64,000 nt of DNA, taken from Durusdinium trenchii (taxonomy: Eukaryota; Sar; Dinophyceae; Suessiales; Symbiodiniaceae). The stretch lies in assembly GCA_963970005.1 (NCBI GenBank), contig CAXAMN010021573.1, forward strand, positions 390,217 through 454,216, written 5' to 3'. Within the stretch, counting starts at the first letter, position 1. Every line of letters begins with the position of its first letter. This document shows, one piece after another, positions 55,501 to 59,900 of the stretch. Made by a program: the position numbers and the translations under genes. The notes under the pieces are model-generated. The model saw only the letters and a list, made by a program, of their open reading frames with translations. It searched no databases and was not told where the DNA came from.

Positions 55501-56591
55501 AGTAGAAACCCTACGATCCAGTGGTGCCTTCCTGGCACCTACAAAAGAGTGTCGAAACGACTGGATCCCTAGGGGAAAGAGGTGTTTGGTGTGTTTGTTC
55601 TAAGCTTTTTGGGGCGAAAACAGCTGGAAGAACATGGTGAAGCTGGGATGTGTGTGTGTGTGTCTCGCCTGCCCTGAGATCTTGTTGCGCAGCTGCTGAA
55701 ATCACCCAAAACTGCAGATGGACGGCGCAACATGGTGCAACCGTTAGAGGTGATCAACTTCTTGCTTCACTGAGTGGTCGAAGCTTTTCTTGCGGTGGAG
55801 TTCCCTATACCTATACTGTAACATGATGTGCGTGTAAAGAGGTTAACTTGGCGAAGCTCGTTTTGGGTCCTAAGTCCTAGTAAGTTCTTATAAACTTAAT
55901 ATTGTCAGGATTGTCAGGGAAAGGGTGCATTCTTGATGATGAACAAAAACCTGCACCACTAAGCATCCCGCATATTAGGATGGAGACGTGCAACCCGAAG
56001 GTCTCTAGACCGATTTGGACAACTGACCTGGTCTGTGTGATCCATCTAAGGATCAACCTGCTGAATTGCCCGTTCCGCCCGCTGTCTTGTACGCGTTAGG
56101 TGTGCAAGCATTGAGCCCGGACGATGAGGCGACGTGGCCGCACGGTCTTTTGAGACTTTCTCGCTTCGTGGTGGACGCATGTTCTCCTCGGAAAAAGAAA
56201 TGGAACGACGTACAGCAACTTGTGTGATGCTTGACGTGGTCAGACCCTCATGCTTTTGTGTGGAAGTCTAAGTCTTCGCCTGGCACACGCTATCCCTGCA
56301 CACCTCCTTTACATTGATTGAGGAATCAAAACAGTTCAAAACAAACTCACTTTAAAGAATCTAGAATCTAGAACATGGAGTCCCATGTCGACTCCATGTC
56401 TCCGGACAGCATTCTTGGCTACATTTTGTACATATGTGTATATACATTGTAGATCTATACTTCTTTTCCTTCAATCCTTGTTCTTTGTGCTTTGAAACAC
56501 GGTGGCAGGATGTCAGGTCGGCGGGTCTCGAGGCCGGAGCCGTTCGGAAGTTGCGGCTGGGCCCGTGGTATGTGCGGGACCTGTTCTCGAT
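15267..56591 (+). CDS. Giant split gene encoding an FG-GAP repeat protein, micro-exons (whole locus, both ends open)
   Basis: At least 17 micro-exons on the plus strand encode consecutive FG-GAP repeats, the blade unit of integrin-alpha-type beta-propellers. Each unit reads roughly FGxxVSIxGDxxLIGAxxDDxxSGSAYVFxRxxxxWxQxAKLTA. The best exons are at 16499, 17654, 18258, 19022, 20178, 22975, 38117, 39902, 40443, 43368, 43855, 46002, 46636 and 47842. Joined peptides restore the consensus across introns, most acceptors are AG|G, and frames match at most junctions. Introns range from 0.44 to 15.1 kb, and coding sequence is only about 1 kb of 41 kb. Known FG-GAP proteins are secreted or membrane-bound and adhesive; that role is inferred here. 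No start, signal peptide, transmembrane segment or stop is visible. Weak candidate exons lie upstream (12.1-13.9 kb) and downstream (57.1-57.8 kb). It could be two similar genes, since the 15-kb gap is not proven to be an intron. Confidence 0.68.
15805..15848 (+). CDS. FG-GAP exon (second strand)
   Basis: After CTCTCAG the exon reads (R)[15 protein letters not shown], which corresponds to the SVxISGxxxAVVAxG strand that follows the FG turn. The donor is GTGGGG at 15849. It continues the 15267 exon in frame. The next exon in this blade is not identified; a frame near 16140-16200 ([18 protein letters not shown]) is a possibility. Confidence 0.48.
16499..16555 (+). CDS. FG-GAP exon (FG turn and second strand)
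   Basis: Nineteen codons after CGCCAG encode [19 protein letters not shown], matching FxxFGxxxSxxDGTA. The GTAACT donor at 16556 is in phase 0 and joins to 17654, producing [15 protein letters not shown], a textbook FG-GAP loop. The AG acceptor is followed by G, as in most exons of this gene. A few bases further on, a second possible donor (GTGAAA at 16566) would add three residues but break the phase. Confidence 0.6.
16626..16674. repeat. AT-rich hairpin
   Basis: CTTTGATGTCTTATAT and ATATAAGACATCAAAG form a 16-bp perfect stem around a TA-rich loop. Flanking direct phrases (CTGACCAGCT and CCTCTTTTGATGTC) show local duplication. Intronic. Confidence 0.75.
17483..17556. repeat. Dispersed repeat shared with 47529-47600
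   Basis: TACCTTCTGTG...GTGGGACA followed by GGGAGGGTTAATCTTT and GTCCGAAACCACAGCT is repeated at 47529-47600 with few changes, both on the plus strand and both inside introns of the FG-GAP gene. A related CACCTTCTGAGAAGGTA phrase appears near 45185, 45240 and 62205. Confidence 0.6.
17654..17740 (+). CDS. FG-GAP exon (Ca-loop and YVF strand)
   Basis: Twenty-nine codons encode [19 protein letters not shown], then [17 protein letters not shown] is an Asp-rich loop of the kind that binds calcium in FG-GAP and integrin-alpha propellers, and SGAVYVF is the hallmark strand. The acceptor is GCTCAG|G. The donor is GC (GCGAGT). The 517-base intron joins in phase 0 to 18258, giving [13 protein letters not shown]. 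This is one of the two strongest exons of the locus. Confidence 0.75.
18258..18308 (+). CDS. FG-GAP micro-exon (AKLTA linker and FG turn)
   Basis: A 51-base, 17-codon exon [17 protein letters not shown] is flanked by GCCAG|G and a GTACGG donor, phase 0 on both sides. AKLTADDG...FGQ is the canonical FG-GAP linker and FG turn. It joins to 19022 as [17 protein letters not shown]. The 51-base length recurs in exons 20178 and 42737. Confidence 0.78.
19022..19084 (+). CDS. FG-GAP exon (VSI strand and Ca-loop)
   Basis: After CAGCTCAG the exon encodes [16 protein letters not shown] and LSGKK. VSIxGDxxLIGAxRD is the strand and Asp loop of an FG-GAP blade. A GC donor (GCTCGA) at 19085 keeps phase 0 and joins to 20178 as [12 protein letters not shown]. 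The end is less sure than the start, because the next codons stay open. Confidence 0.72.
19684..19745. repeat. Palindromic dispersed repeat, copy 2 (core inverted)
   Basis: CCTACATTGGGGTGGTTTGG runs to CAATGTAAG, the inverse of the core at 13929, and is followed by CCATACATGGAGTGT as in the first copy. It lies in the intron between the exons at 19022 and 20178. Confidence 0.6.
20178..20228 (+). CDS. FG-GAP micro-exon (SGSAYIF strand)
   Basis: Seventeen codons after TCGCCAG encode [24 protein letters not shown] is diagnostic of FG-GAP units. The donor GTACAG follows, phase 0. Joining to 22975 yields [17 protein letters not shown], as expected for the loop between strands. A 2.7-kb intron follows, holding AAACGATAAC motifs, a CTA microsatellite and a tandem array. 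Confidence 0.74.
20711..20812. repeat. CTA trinucleotide microsatellite split by TA repeats
   Basis: About 100 bases of CTACTACTA units with a central TATATATATATA tract. It produces poly-Leu or poly-Ser frames that are not genes. Confidence 0.9.
20985..21265. repeat. Tandem array of about 65-70 bp units
   Basis: Four to five diverged copies of a unit containing GGCGGTGTGACCGCTCT, CTATAAAGCTTTAGTATAG and TATACTATGTGGATGTTTC. Each unit holds two small palindromes (GCGGTGTGACCGC-like and CTATAxxxCTTTxxTATAG). A short frame before it starting at 20903 ([20 protein letters not shown]) runs into the array and ends there; its status is unclear. Confidence 0.65.
22975..23042 (+). CDS. FG-GAP exon (WQQEAKLTA linker)
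   Basis: The exon encodes [20 protein letters not shown], then ST and two bases of a Lys codon. WxQEAKLTAxD is the FG-GAP linker, and WG stands at the FG turn. A strong GTGAGT donor starts at 23043. The split codon AA|G is completed by the exon at 38117, restoring [13 protein letters not shown]. If correct, the following intron is 15.1 kb long. The acceptor is TGTGAG|G, weaker than its neighbours. Confidence 0.7.
23331..25985. repeat. GT-rich minisatellite with higher-order period
   Basis: Blocks of GTTGTGTGTTGTGGTTGTGC-type sequence occupy 23331-23430 and 23870-25985. The marker phrase CTTTGTAGTTGTGTTT recurs with spacings of roughly 95-210 bases, usually near 115, which shows a higher-order unit: GTGGATGTGTCTTTGTGG, GTTTGTGATTGTG, the marker, then GGTTATGTGTTTGTGG. 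Long open frames on both strands (His/Asn/Thr/Gln-rich or Val/Cys/Leu-rich) follow from the absence of stop triplets and are not taken as genes. It lies in the 15-kb intron. Confidence 0.9.
24344..24353. other. Assembly gap (10 N) inside the minisatellite
   Basis: Ten N in the middle of the GT-rich array. The true length of the repeat is therefore unknown, and frames crossing it are meaningless. Confidence 0.99.
26227..26646 (+). CDS. Unassigned open frame of 139 codons
   Basis: A frame without introns, rich in Pro, Ala and Gly, contains [20 protein letters not shown] and ends in a [16 protein letters not shown] repeat before its stop inside the left arm of a hairpin element. The DNA of the last part is a tandem of GATGGCACAGCT. 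No family recognised; the opposite strand is open too. It may be part of the repeat element or a chance frame in the 15-kb intron. Confidence 0.22.
   Translation: MKDLPCTMGSLPCVVEEPNVSEMHSGPPSWPENTIGFANALCVGSAAISGKDMPQPVLQPGVPSNVPTGARPAAPECPCKGAQQVAAPAQLEAARIKRIATSISASISGGDGKADGTADGSAGDGTADGSGAPPAPGFG
26630..27175. repeat. Hairpin element with arms of about 185 bp
   Basis: The segment 26630-26830 (CTTTGGGTGATTCCATGTTG ... AGTAGAGTTGACAGGATTTG) is repeated as its reverse complement at 26990-27175 (CAAATCCTGTCAACTCTACT ... CATGGAATCACCCAAAGCCT). The loop is about 160 bases with its own GGATTC-rich direct repeats. Arms have diverged by substitutions and small indels, so this is an old inverted duplication or a foldback (MITE-like) element. 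Confidence 0.8.
27352..27450. repeat. Tandem repeat of about 47 bp
   Basis: The phrases AAGGTCACCACTTCCAC and TTCTTTGGGCATT recur two to three times. Just before, CCAGTTTTACGAGGTC repeats with a 30-base spacing (27282-27325). Confidence 0.65.
27777..27823. repeat. Perfect 22-bp palindrome
   Basis: CGAAGTTTTTGACGTCCTTT... and its exact complement flank a TAA loop: 22-bp arms with no mismatch. The arm contains GACGTC, the core of cAMP-response-type elements, but here it more likely marks a foldback element. Related AGTAAAAGACGTC palindromes follow at 28126-28260. Confidence 0.85.
28126..28260. repeat. Cluster of GTAAAAGACGTC palindromes
   Basis: AAGTAAAAGACGTCTTTCAC and AAGTAAAAGACGTCTTTTAC occur in tandem, with variants CGTCTTTTACGTTTAC and GTAAAAGGAGTCCTTTAC. 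Same core as the palindrome at 27777. Intronic. Confidence 0.75.
28440..28570. repeat. Tandem GAGGTCCGGCxGGG repeat
   Basis: Three copies of GAGGTCCGGCGGGGAACACT-like units, about 46 bases apart, each followed by GCCxTCGGGxGC. GC-rich, intronic. Confidence 0.65.
29400..29706. repeat. CCTTGAGTGT satellite, forward orientation
   Basis: Many copies of CCTTGAGTGT and TGTCTGGTCTTTTTGGATAA. The same satellite returns in reverse complement at 33420-33770, including unique marker phrases (GTCATCTAGTTTTTCTTTTA against AAAGAAAAGCTAGACGACG). The two blocks bracket the kinase fragment and the large inverted-repeat element. Confidence 0.8.
30640..31086 (+). pseudogene. Protein-kinase N-lobe fragment, probably truncated
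   Basis: Two plus-strand frames form the start of a protein kinase domain. The first (30640-30815) encodes [20 protein letters not shown], the glycine-rich loop GxGxFGxV, followed by NYAVKTLQ, with the ATP-anchoring Lys in AVK. The second (about 30990-31086) encodes [20 protein letters not shown], then APHIILL, which fits helix C with its Glu and the HPxIIxL strand. A short intron separates them. No HRD or DFG motif was found further on: the sequence passes directly into the left arm of the inverted-repeat element, so the kinase is cut there. Upstream, 30355-30570 has a frame ([20 protein letters not shown]) that may be its 5' part. It sits on the same strand inside the 15-kb intron of the FG-GAP gene. 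Confidence 0.55.
31068..33230. mobile_element. 2.2-kb element with inverted arms of about 730-770 bp
   Basis: The segment 31068-31795 is repeated as reverse complement at 32462-33230, with a spacer of about 665 bases. Matching landmarks include CTTTTGAGGACAAGTGAATG against CACTTGTCCTCAAAAG, GAACGGAGCAAAATCATTCC against GGAATGATTTTGTTCCGTTC, ACTAGTGACTAGTG, and CTTCCAACAAAGGGTGTCTC against GAGACACCCTTTGTTGGAAG. The arms encode mirror-image open frames that are consequences of the repeat. No transposase was seen in the spacer and no target-site duplication was found. It looks like a non-autonomous foldback-type element or a palindromic duplication. Confidence 0.75.
33420..33770. repeat. CCTTGAGTGT satellite, mainly reverse orientation
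   Basis: Copies of ACACTCAAGG, with the marker AAAGAAAAGCTAGACGACG, mirror the block at 29400-29706. Near 33690 the orientation turns, so the last 80 bases read forward again. Confidence 0.8.
34045..34320 (+). CDS. Unassigned coding-like frame in the 15-kb intron
   Basis: The frame reads [36 protein letters not shown] and [20 protein letters not shown]. It has balanced, coding-like composition and lies downstream of the kinase fragment on the same strand. No family recognised. Could be a later part of a nested gene or a fossil fragment. Confidence 0.25.
   Translation: MLRSTVTWQMPLKWSHLVPPGMVGQEWRKFLQQQCELARPKRGHPDSMESSVTLMAAETEEPSTANDVSVQTEALSTEDLRVQRKQARLRM
34923..35159 (+). CDS. Unassigned short frame
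   Basis: The frame includes [37 protein letters not shown] and [18 protein letters not shown]. Composition is protein-like, but there is no recognised family, start context or neighbour to confirm it. It lies in the 15-kb intron. Confidence 0.2.
   Translation: MNLCASGKPRAWTMARTFAQALEDSHIFGWNAGLSNTSTNVFAEPIYDFYLTLKDLRGCFLEKLHWALPKRARVGAFG
38117..38222 (+). CDS. FG-GAP exon (VSI strand through AYIF strand)
   Basis: After CCGCAG the exon begins with one base completing Lys, then [28 protein letters not shown] and AKRGW. It fuses the two strands that are separate exons in the preceding blade (19022 and 20178), so an intron was lost here or gained there. The donor is GTTCCT at 38223. It joins in phase 0 to 39902. 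An alternative ATG at 38127 would start an unspliced frame, but the FG-GAP match argues for an internal exon. Confidence 0.7.
39902..39973 (+). CDS. FG-GAP exon (FG turn through LIG strand)
   Basis: Twenty-four codons after GCCCAG encode [18 protein letters not shown] and LIGVEE. SQFGTxLSxxxDTILIG fits FGxSVSxxGDTxLIG. A GC donor (GCCAGG) keeps phase 0 and joins to 40443 as LIGVEE-DDARG. The intron contains a small terminal-inverted-repeat element at 40225-40321. The linker before the FG turn is short compared with other blades. Confidence 0.62.
40225..40321. mobile_element. Small element with TACCTGGATCT termini
   Basis: Begins TACCTGGATCTTC and ends AGATCCAGGTC, giving 10-bp perfect terminal inverted repeats about 97 bases apart. 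The same terminus, TACCTGGATCTTC, bounds the element at 53591-53879, so both belong to one MITE-like family. Intronic (between exons 39902 and 40443). Confidence 0.55.
40443..40564 (+). CDS. FG-GAP exon (SGSVIVY strand and linker)
   Basis: After TTGCCAG the frame encodes [36 protein letters not shown] and SSW. [14 protein letters not shown] is a clear FG-GAP strand, with a Gly-rich version of the linker behind it. The end is uncertain: donors GTCGGG at 40560 or GTCCGT at 40565 are both possible; the second would join to a weak exon at 41027. Confidence 0.66.
41027..41087 (+). CDS. Candidate FG-GAP exon
   Basis: After ACAAAG the frame encodes [36 protein letters not shown] mirrors the pattern DKLVVGAxxxxRVYVFTR of an FG-GAP blade but has lost the Gly-Ala loop and the aromatic positions. 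It fits in phase 2 after 40564 and in phase 0 before 41636. Degenerate; could be chance. Confidence 0.35.
41636..41680 (+). CDS. FG-GAP exon (AAGDHFG turn)
   Basis: A TAG stop lies directly before the exon, so it must start after GGCTAG|G. It encodes [14 protein letters not shown], an almost perfect match to the FG turn (DxAAGDxFGxSVxM). The frame stays open to 41701, with PGDPECG following. The donor is not resolved. A shorter alternative ends at a GTGTGG site inside the exon. Confidence 0.55.
42737..42787 (+). CDS. FG-GAP exon (FGRRAVAI)
   Basis: After GGGCAG the exon encodes [16 protein letters not shown], matching FGxxVAIxxxxxLVGA. With the GTCCAC donor at 42788 the exon is 51 bases, the same length as two other micro-exons, and leaves one base to complete Val at 43368. 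A longer reading through PLMVGD would fit the consensus better but lacks an acceptable splice. The end is therefore uncertain. Confidence 0.5.
43368..43413 (+). CDS. FG-GAP exon ([11 protein letters not shown])
   Basis: The exon encodes (V)[14 protein letters not shown] plus two bases of an Arg codon, then a GTTCGG donor. The loop [10 protein letters not shown] is the Asp loop of an FG-GAP blade. It joins exactly to 43855, giving [17 protein letters not shown]. The acceptor GCAAG|T lacks the usual following G. Another frame here reads open but has no family match. Confidence 0.6.
43855..43915 (+). CDS. FG-GAP exon ([11 protein letters not shown])
   Basis: After GATATCAG|G the exon encodes (R)[15 protein letters not shown], then [13 protein letters not shown] is the hallmark strand. 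The donor GTGTTG at 43916 keeps phase 0 and joins to 46002, giving [17 protein letters not shown] 2.1-kb intron follows. Confidence 0.7.
46002..46055 (+). CDS. FG-GAP micro-exon (DGFGRSVSM)
   Basis: Eighteen codons, [18 protein letters not shown], between GTCCAG|G and a GTGCGG donor, phase 0 on both sides. [12 protein letters not shown] is a nearly ideal FG turn and second strand. It joins to 46636 as [14 protein letters not shown]. Confidence 0.77.
46636..46711 (+). CDS. FG-GAP exon (AAIGA loop and SGSGYIF strand)
   Basis: After ACCAG|G the exon encodes [20 protein letters not shown], then IFVRQ and one base of a Gly codon. The Asp/Asn loop GDEHNGVD resembles the calcium loop, and [10 protein letters not shown] the third strand. 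A GC donor (GCGCGC) at 46712 leaves phase 1, which the exon at 47842 completes as [12 protein letters not shown]. This is among the strongest exons. Confidence 0.77.
46811..47310. repeat. Segment bounded by direct repeats with AACGATAAC motifs
   Basis: CTGTAAAACGATAAGGAAGA begins at 46810 and again at 47273, each followed by a second CGATAAC within 25 bases. Two more AAACGATAAC copies lie between, at about 47040-47060. Three copies also occur at 20607-20640 and two at 20403-20435. The segment lies in the intron after exon 46636. Confidence 0.6.
47842..47882 (+). CDS. FG-GAP exon ([13 protein letters not shown] linker)
   Basis: After GCCCAG|G the exon completes a Gly codon and encodes [13 protein letters not shown] before a GTGCCG donor. 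GTxWVQxxKL is the FG-GAP linker between blades. The frame stays open to 48017 if unspliced, which would yield a basic tail; I prefer splicing because the match to the family ends at the donor. It joins in phase 0 to 55330 across a 7.4-kb gap. Confidence 0.65.
49833..50093 (+). CDS. Unassigned coding-like frame, both strands open
   Basis: The plus frame encodes [20 protein letters not shown], then [16 protein letters not shown]. The minus strand of the same segment is also open ([20 protein letters not shown]). Either could be an exon; neither matches a family known to me. It lies in the 7.4-kb intron. Confidence 0.22.
   Translation: MFARSRSLEPRPDLDLQSVLETLHGLPKPPSQAAKLAIWSKLGMACPHLGVQPVVTVQSFAQCMLRRRGVLDHGFACSLPQKSLQE
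50521..50805. repeat. GTGA/GAGC microsatellite
   Basis: GAGTGAGTGAG units grade into GAGCGAGGGAGCGAGG and then GTGTGTGTGT. The minus strand reads as His/Thr/Leu/Ser repeats, an artefact. A sister tract is at 52334-52614. Confidence 0.9.
50806..52340. repeat. Tandem module of about 0.38 kb, three copies, with two hairpins each
   Basis: Three copies share the order: CCACCCT..., GCAGG, hairpin 1 with a loop containing CAACGAAG, hairpin 2, TGTACCTGC, a diverged middle, CCGTTCC...TTGGGGAxTTGxxxTAACTG, and CCCATTGTCTAAGTGTG (the last in two copies), which runs into the microsatellite. Hairpin 1 lies at 50873-50916, 51636-51680 and 52022-52064; hairpin 2 at 50923-50942, 51685-51703 and 52070-52088. 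Copies 2 and 3 are about 385 bases apart. An extra 0.46 kb with coding-like frames separates copies 1 and 2. On the minus strand the hairpins translate with a shared SFVA phrase, so an exon is possible. Confidence 0.65.
51232..51675 (+). pseudogene. Coding-like segment with two frame changes
   Basis: Three plus-strand frames follow each other without gap: [20 protein letters not shown] with [11 protein letters not shown]; then [20 protein letters not shown] with [18 protein letters not shown] and [11 protein letters not shown]; then [20 protein letters not shown] with [20 protein letters not shown]. The composition is convincingly protein-like. The frame changes near 51330 and 51490 could be indels (pseudogene) or very small introns. 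The end overlaps hairpin 1 of the tandem module. No family recognised. Confidence 0.35.
52334..52614. repeat. GTGA microsatellite with assembly gap
   Basis: GAGTGAGTGAGT repeats, broken by ten N at 52410-52419, passing into GTGAGAGTGAGAGTGAG. Begins directly after CCCATTGTCTAAGTGTG of the tandem module, as the first tract does relative to its copy. Confidence 0.93.
53065..53196 (+). CDS. Unassigned exon-like segment
   Basis: The frame encodes [20 protein letters not shown], then [20 protein letters not shown], and ends at GGTGGTAAGG, which would serve as a GTAAGG donor. Strong protein-like composition with a Trp/Glu/Lys pattern. Does not resemble FG-GAP. It could be an exon of a nested gene or an inserted fragment in the 7.4-kb intron. 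Confidence 0.32.
53591..53879. mobile_element. MITE-like element with 33-bp terminal inverted repeats
   Basis: Left end TACCTGGATCTTCGAAACGG and on to TTGCC; right end begins GGCAAAAATTTGTGCCGTTT and finishes GATCCAGGTA. The arms pair over about 33 bases with few mismatches. The interior is a tandem of AAACGGCGTCTTT units. Both ends abut TATA tracts, so a TA target site is plausible. It shares its terminus with the element at 40225. Confidence 0.75.
53920..54260. repeat. Tandem repeat of about 145-155 bp with TTTTATAxAATG blocks
   Basis: GGATTGCAG-CCAGGAATCC with TTTTATAAAATG and CTGGGGCAGGTTGC returns near 53921, 54065 and 54219, with variant bases. Similar TTTTGTAAG phrases continue upstream (53320-53470) and downstream to 54420. 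Confidence 0.65.
54660..54710 (+). CDS. Doubtful FG-GAP-like frame
   Basis: After CACGCAG|G the frame reads [17 protein letters not shown], reminiscent of the SVSISGxxAxF strand, with a GTGCCA donor. It lies between exons 47842 and 55330, but inserting it breaks the APGK-DASEPF join, so it is either an alternative exon or chance. Confidence 0.22.
55330..55363 (+). CDS. Candidate FG-GAP exon (PFERSVE)
   Basis: After AAGCAAG|G the frame encodes [11 protein letters not shown] and one base of the next codon before a GC donor (GCCCCC). It resembles SDASEPFGRSV with the FG glycine replaced by Glu. It completes APGK from 47842 in phase 0 and joins the exon at 56551 in phase 1. The unspliced frame continues as a Pro/Arg-rich sequence to 55572. 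Confidence 0.42.
56551..56591 (+). CDS. Candidate FG-GAP exon ([14 protein letters not shown])
   Basis: After TTCGGAAG the exon would read (V)[13 protein letters not shown], similar to SVAVxGxVVVVGAP. GTTCCA follows as donor. Phase 1 fits the exon at 55330. Downstream frames near 57136 (SAALLLRKGRQQDAG) and 57740 (TAWPRNVSMTNPQ) could continue the chain, but with falling similarity. The last part of the gene may be decayed or simply unrecognised. Confidence 0.35.
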
Positions 56592-56999
56592 GTTCCACCC
56601 ATCCATGAATTGACGCCAAGTGCTCAAGGGGGTTTAGGAATGTTTGGGATAGAAAAGTCATTTCCCTGGTTCAGAATGTATCGGGCATGGTTTCTAGATG
56701 TTTCTTCTGGGGACGCCTGGTGACCTACTGTATGATCTGTATATGGACATACTAGTCGTGAACATGTCAATTCAAGAACATTTGTCTATACTAAAATCAT
56801 GCATAAAGGGATGCGTTTCTCCTAGAGAAAGTCACAATCTATAGGTGACTATGCCAGTCTAGTGGAGCGTTTGGGTAAGGGCGTTTGAGAAGGGTATTAG
56901 TTGGGCCTGTCCTATTTCCTCTAACAGTCGGTCAACCAGCAAATTACTATTTTAGAGAAGGACCTACAACCGAACCATCATCATCCACTGGGCCCAGGG

Positions 57000-59900
57000 A
57001 ATAGATGGTGTTTGGGATATTCCTATCAATCACCATCTATATCACCCAAACCATGCCCGTTGGAACTCGCTGGAGCACCGCCAGGTTCTCGAGGTCTCTC
57101 AAGGAGCACCGCCGAAACTCGGTTTTGGGAGCTTCAAAAGGCACCAGCTTCAGCTGCTCTGCTGCTCCGAAAAGGGCGCCAACAGGATGCCGGTTGAAAG
57201 CAAGAAGAGCCCGATGAGGAAGGTGTGTAGAACACAGGTCGAGTGGGGAAGATGATGAAGCTGGGTTTGGGTCAGCCGGTGTTCAGGATGCCTTCTCCCT
57301 TCCACAAACTTGTAGGAAGTGTTTCGGTATTTCTTGGATCCAAAGAGTTCTCACAGAACAAAGCTAACCCTTCGCTGACATGCCCTCTACCAGCTTCCAA
57401 CGAGTCGCCGATGGACAACCCTGCACTACTTGTTGTGGTCCTCAAATAGATAGAAATGGTTTCCAACATATTCTTTATGCGGATCTACTTCTCTATCTAT
57501 TTAGGGGGCATCCATTGGAAGCGCTATATTTTTCTATTTTGGATGATGTTTTCTGAGATTTTGTGGGCCGGGCTTCCGGACCGAACTGGCCACGTCCGAA
57601 GATTGTGGCAGTGAAGAGCGGTAGGTGTGATCCAAAGATAAGGCCAAAGTCCGTCAACCCAACCTTAGGCCCCCTGTCTCGTGGTCTTTTCAACCTTGAA
57701 TGGAGACCGCTTTGGCAAAGACACCAACAAACGGCTTGGCCGCGAAACGTTTCGATGACAAACCCCCAGGGATCGATCACGGATCGATCTACACGATGGA
57801 TGTCGCCCCGCCCGCCCCGGAGACGTGCGGACGTAGAAGATGGATGCTGAATTCGTCCCTGACATGACTTGAGGGGTCAGTTGAAAAAATCTAACAAAAG
57901 CAAAGTAAGTTGGGAACGCAGCAACAAGCCAACGATCAACTCCAGGACTAGTCAGAAATTTAGACTCAACTAGTCAGAAATAGTCAGAACTCACTCGACG
58001 CATGCAATCCAAAAGGATTGGGAGATGACCTTGATAGAAAAAAGAGGCAAGCTGACAAGGTATCACCTAAGCTTCACCCAAAGTATGAGGCTTGGAAGTG
58101 AGCAGTCATAGGAATGCACAGTTGTGGAGCGTTTGCCATTCGGATTGAAAGCCCCTTGCGTTTCTCTTCAATCTTCGGCAAGGTACAGTAGAGTTCCAAT
58201 TTGGTGTCACAGAATGTGATCACTGGCTTTAAATGTCGAGGTAGTGAGGCTTCGACCGTGGTTCTTAACTTGGAAGGGAAACAGTTGATAGACGTGTTAT
58301 TGCAAAACATTTCGATTCAATGCCAACCACCGTTTCCTGGAGCACACCAGGACCATCCAATGGTGTCTGGACTACCCTACACTACCCTCGGGATCTCCAT
58401 CGGACACCCATTAGAAATGGTCCAGGCATGTATAATCATGTGCATAAATGTACATTACCAGCACCCTCCAACAGGTCTCCTCTGGTGGCTTTTGGAGACT
58501 TAAAAGTGGCGGGGTGGTGGTATGTGTTTCATGTCTTCTGCTGAACTCCCCAAATCGAAAGTTGGGGACGGGCCCACCACGATTCAGAGCTTGGCACGAC
58601 GTGCTAGCCGGAATGGGCTAGGAATAACGTGCAGCAGAACGAGCTGACGTTGGAGTGCGCAAAAGTCCGGGCTGGTCCAGGGGTCACCTGCCCGGGGCGA
58701 TGTTTGATTCATAACAAGAAGTTACAAAGGCTTCTGAGAGGATGGAAAAGAGAATCTTGCAGGTCCCAGGTGGTGCAGACGGCTTTTAATGCTATGATTA
58801 CGAGTAGTCCATCTTACTGTGCATGGGATCCACTGGGTTTGGCTGCTTTTCCCAGAGAAAGGGGGCGAGTTTCCGCCGATGGTCAGATGATGTCAGGTTC
58901 ATCTACATGCTTAATCCATGTTCCAGGACCCTCCGACAGGTCACCAATGGTTCGACCTGAGACAGGGTCCAACAACCCTCAACTAACAGCCTGGCCAGGA
59001 GGGTGCTGGTTGAGGATCCGTGGATTCTTTAACCTACTGTAGGTACCCCTCTCATGCAGCTTACTGCACAGGGTCCAATAATTGGATAATCCAGTGAGTC
59101 TTTCGAGAAGGATTTCAAATAGGTATGAGATGGTATGAGCTTAGGACTAGGAAGGGCTTGGTAGCTGGGTATTTCAGAGGTGTCACGTACTTGGGAGTCG
59201 GCTTTTTGCACCCATCGGCTCTAGTCCCCACACAGCTTCAGTCCCTTGACACTCCAACGACCCGAGAAGCTGGCACTGGAGTTGGTTTATACAGTCTAAA
59301 TAGGTCCTTATGTACATAGCTTTAATGATCCTGAAACGTGCAACTTAGCTTTTCTTCTTCAAATCTTCGGAGGTTCTTGGAGCCGTAGGGAGCAGTGGAG
59401 GTCCTTCAAGCCCCCTCCCTCGCCCCGGGGTACGGTGCTTCCAGATACAGAAGTACGTCTCCCCACTCACCGGAAGGAGGTGTTTCAACACTTGCGAATT
59501 CCCCGAGGGAGGGGTTGGAACATGCTGCAACTCGCCTCGTTCTGCCCACGTGCCCCACATAGAACTCGGCCCTTGGGGCCCAGTAAAGAGAGACACCCTA
59601 AAGAAGGCGGTCAAAGCTTGACGTGAGACCTCTATTTTCAACCAAAGGCGACCAGGTGAGCAGGTGGGCAGGTTGTGTACATGAAGTGAGCCTACTGAAA
59701 ACACGTGTGTTTTTTGAATTCACACATCTCATCAGGTATAGCTTTAGTGATGTTTGGAGTTGTTGCACGTTCGGGAGAGGCCGGGTTTGGTCATGTTTGT
59801 CACTCAATACGTACTGCGCAGACTTGGATGATCAAAGGATCAAGAATCAGTAGCTAAACTTTGGACCTTCGCAGAACTTAATATGACTATGGCCAAGGGG

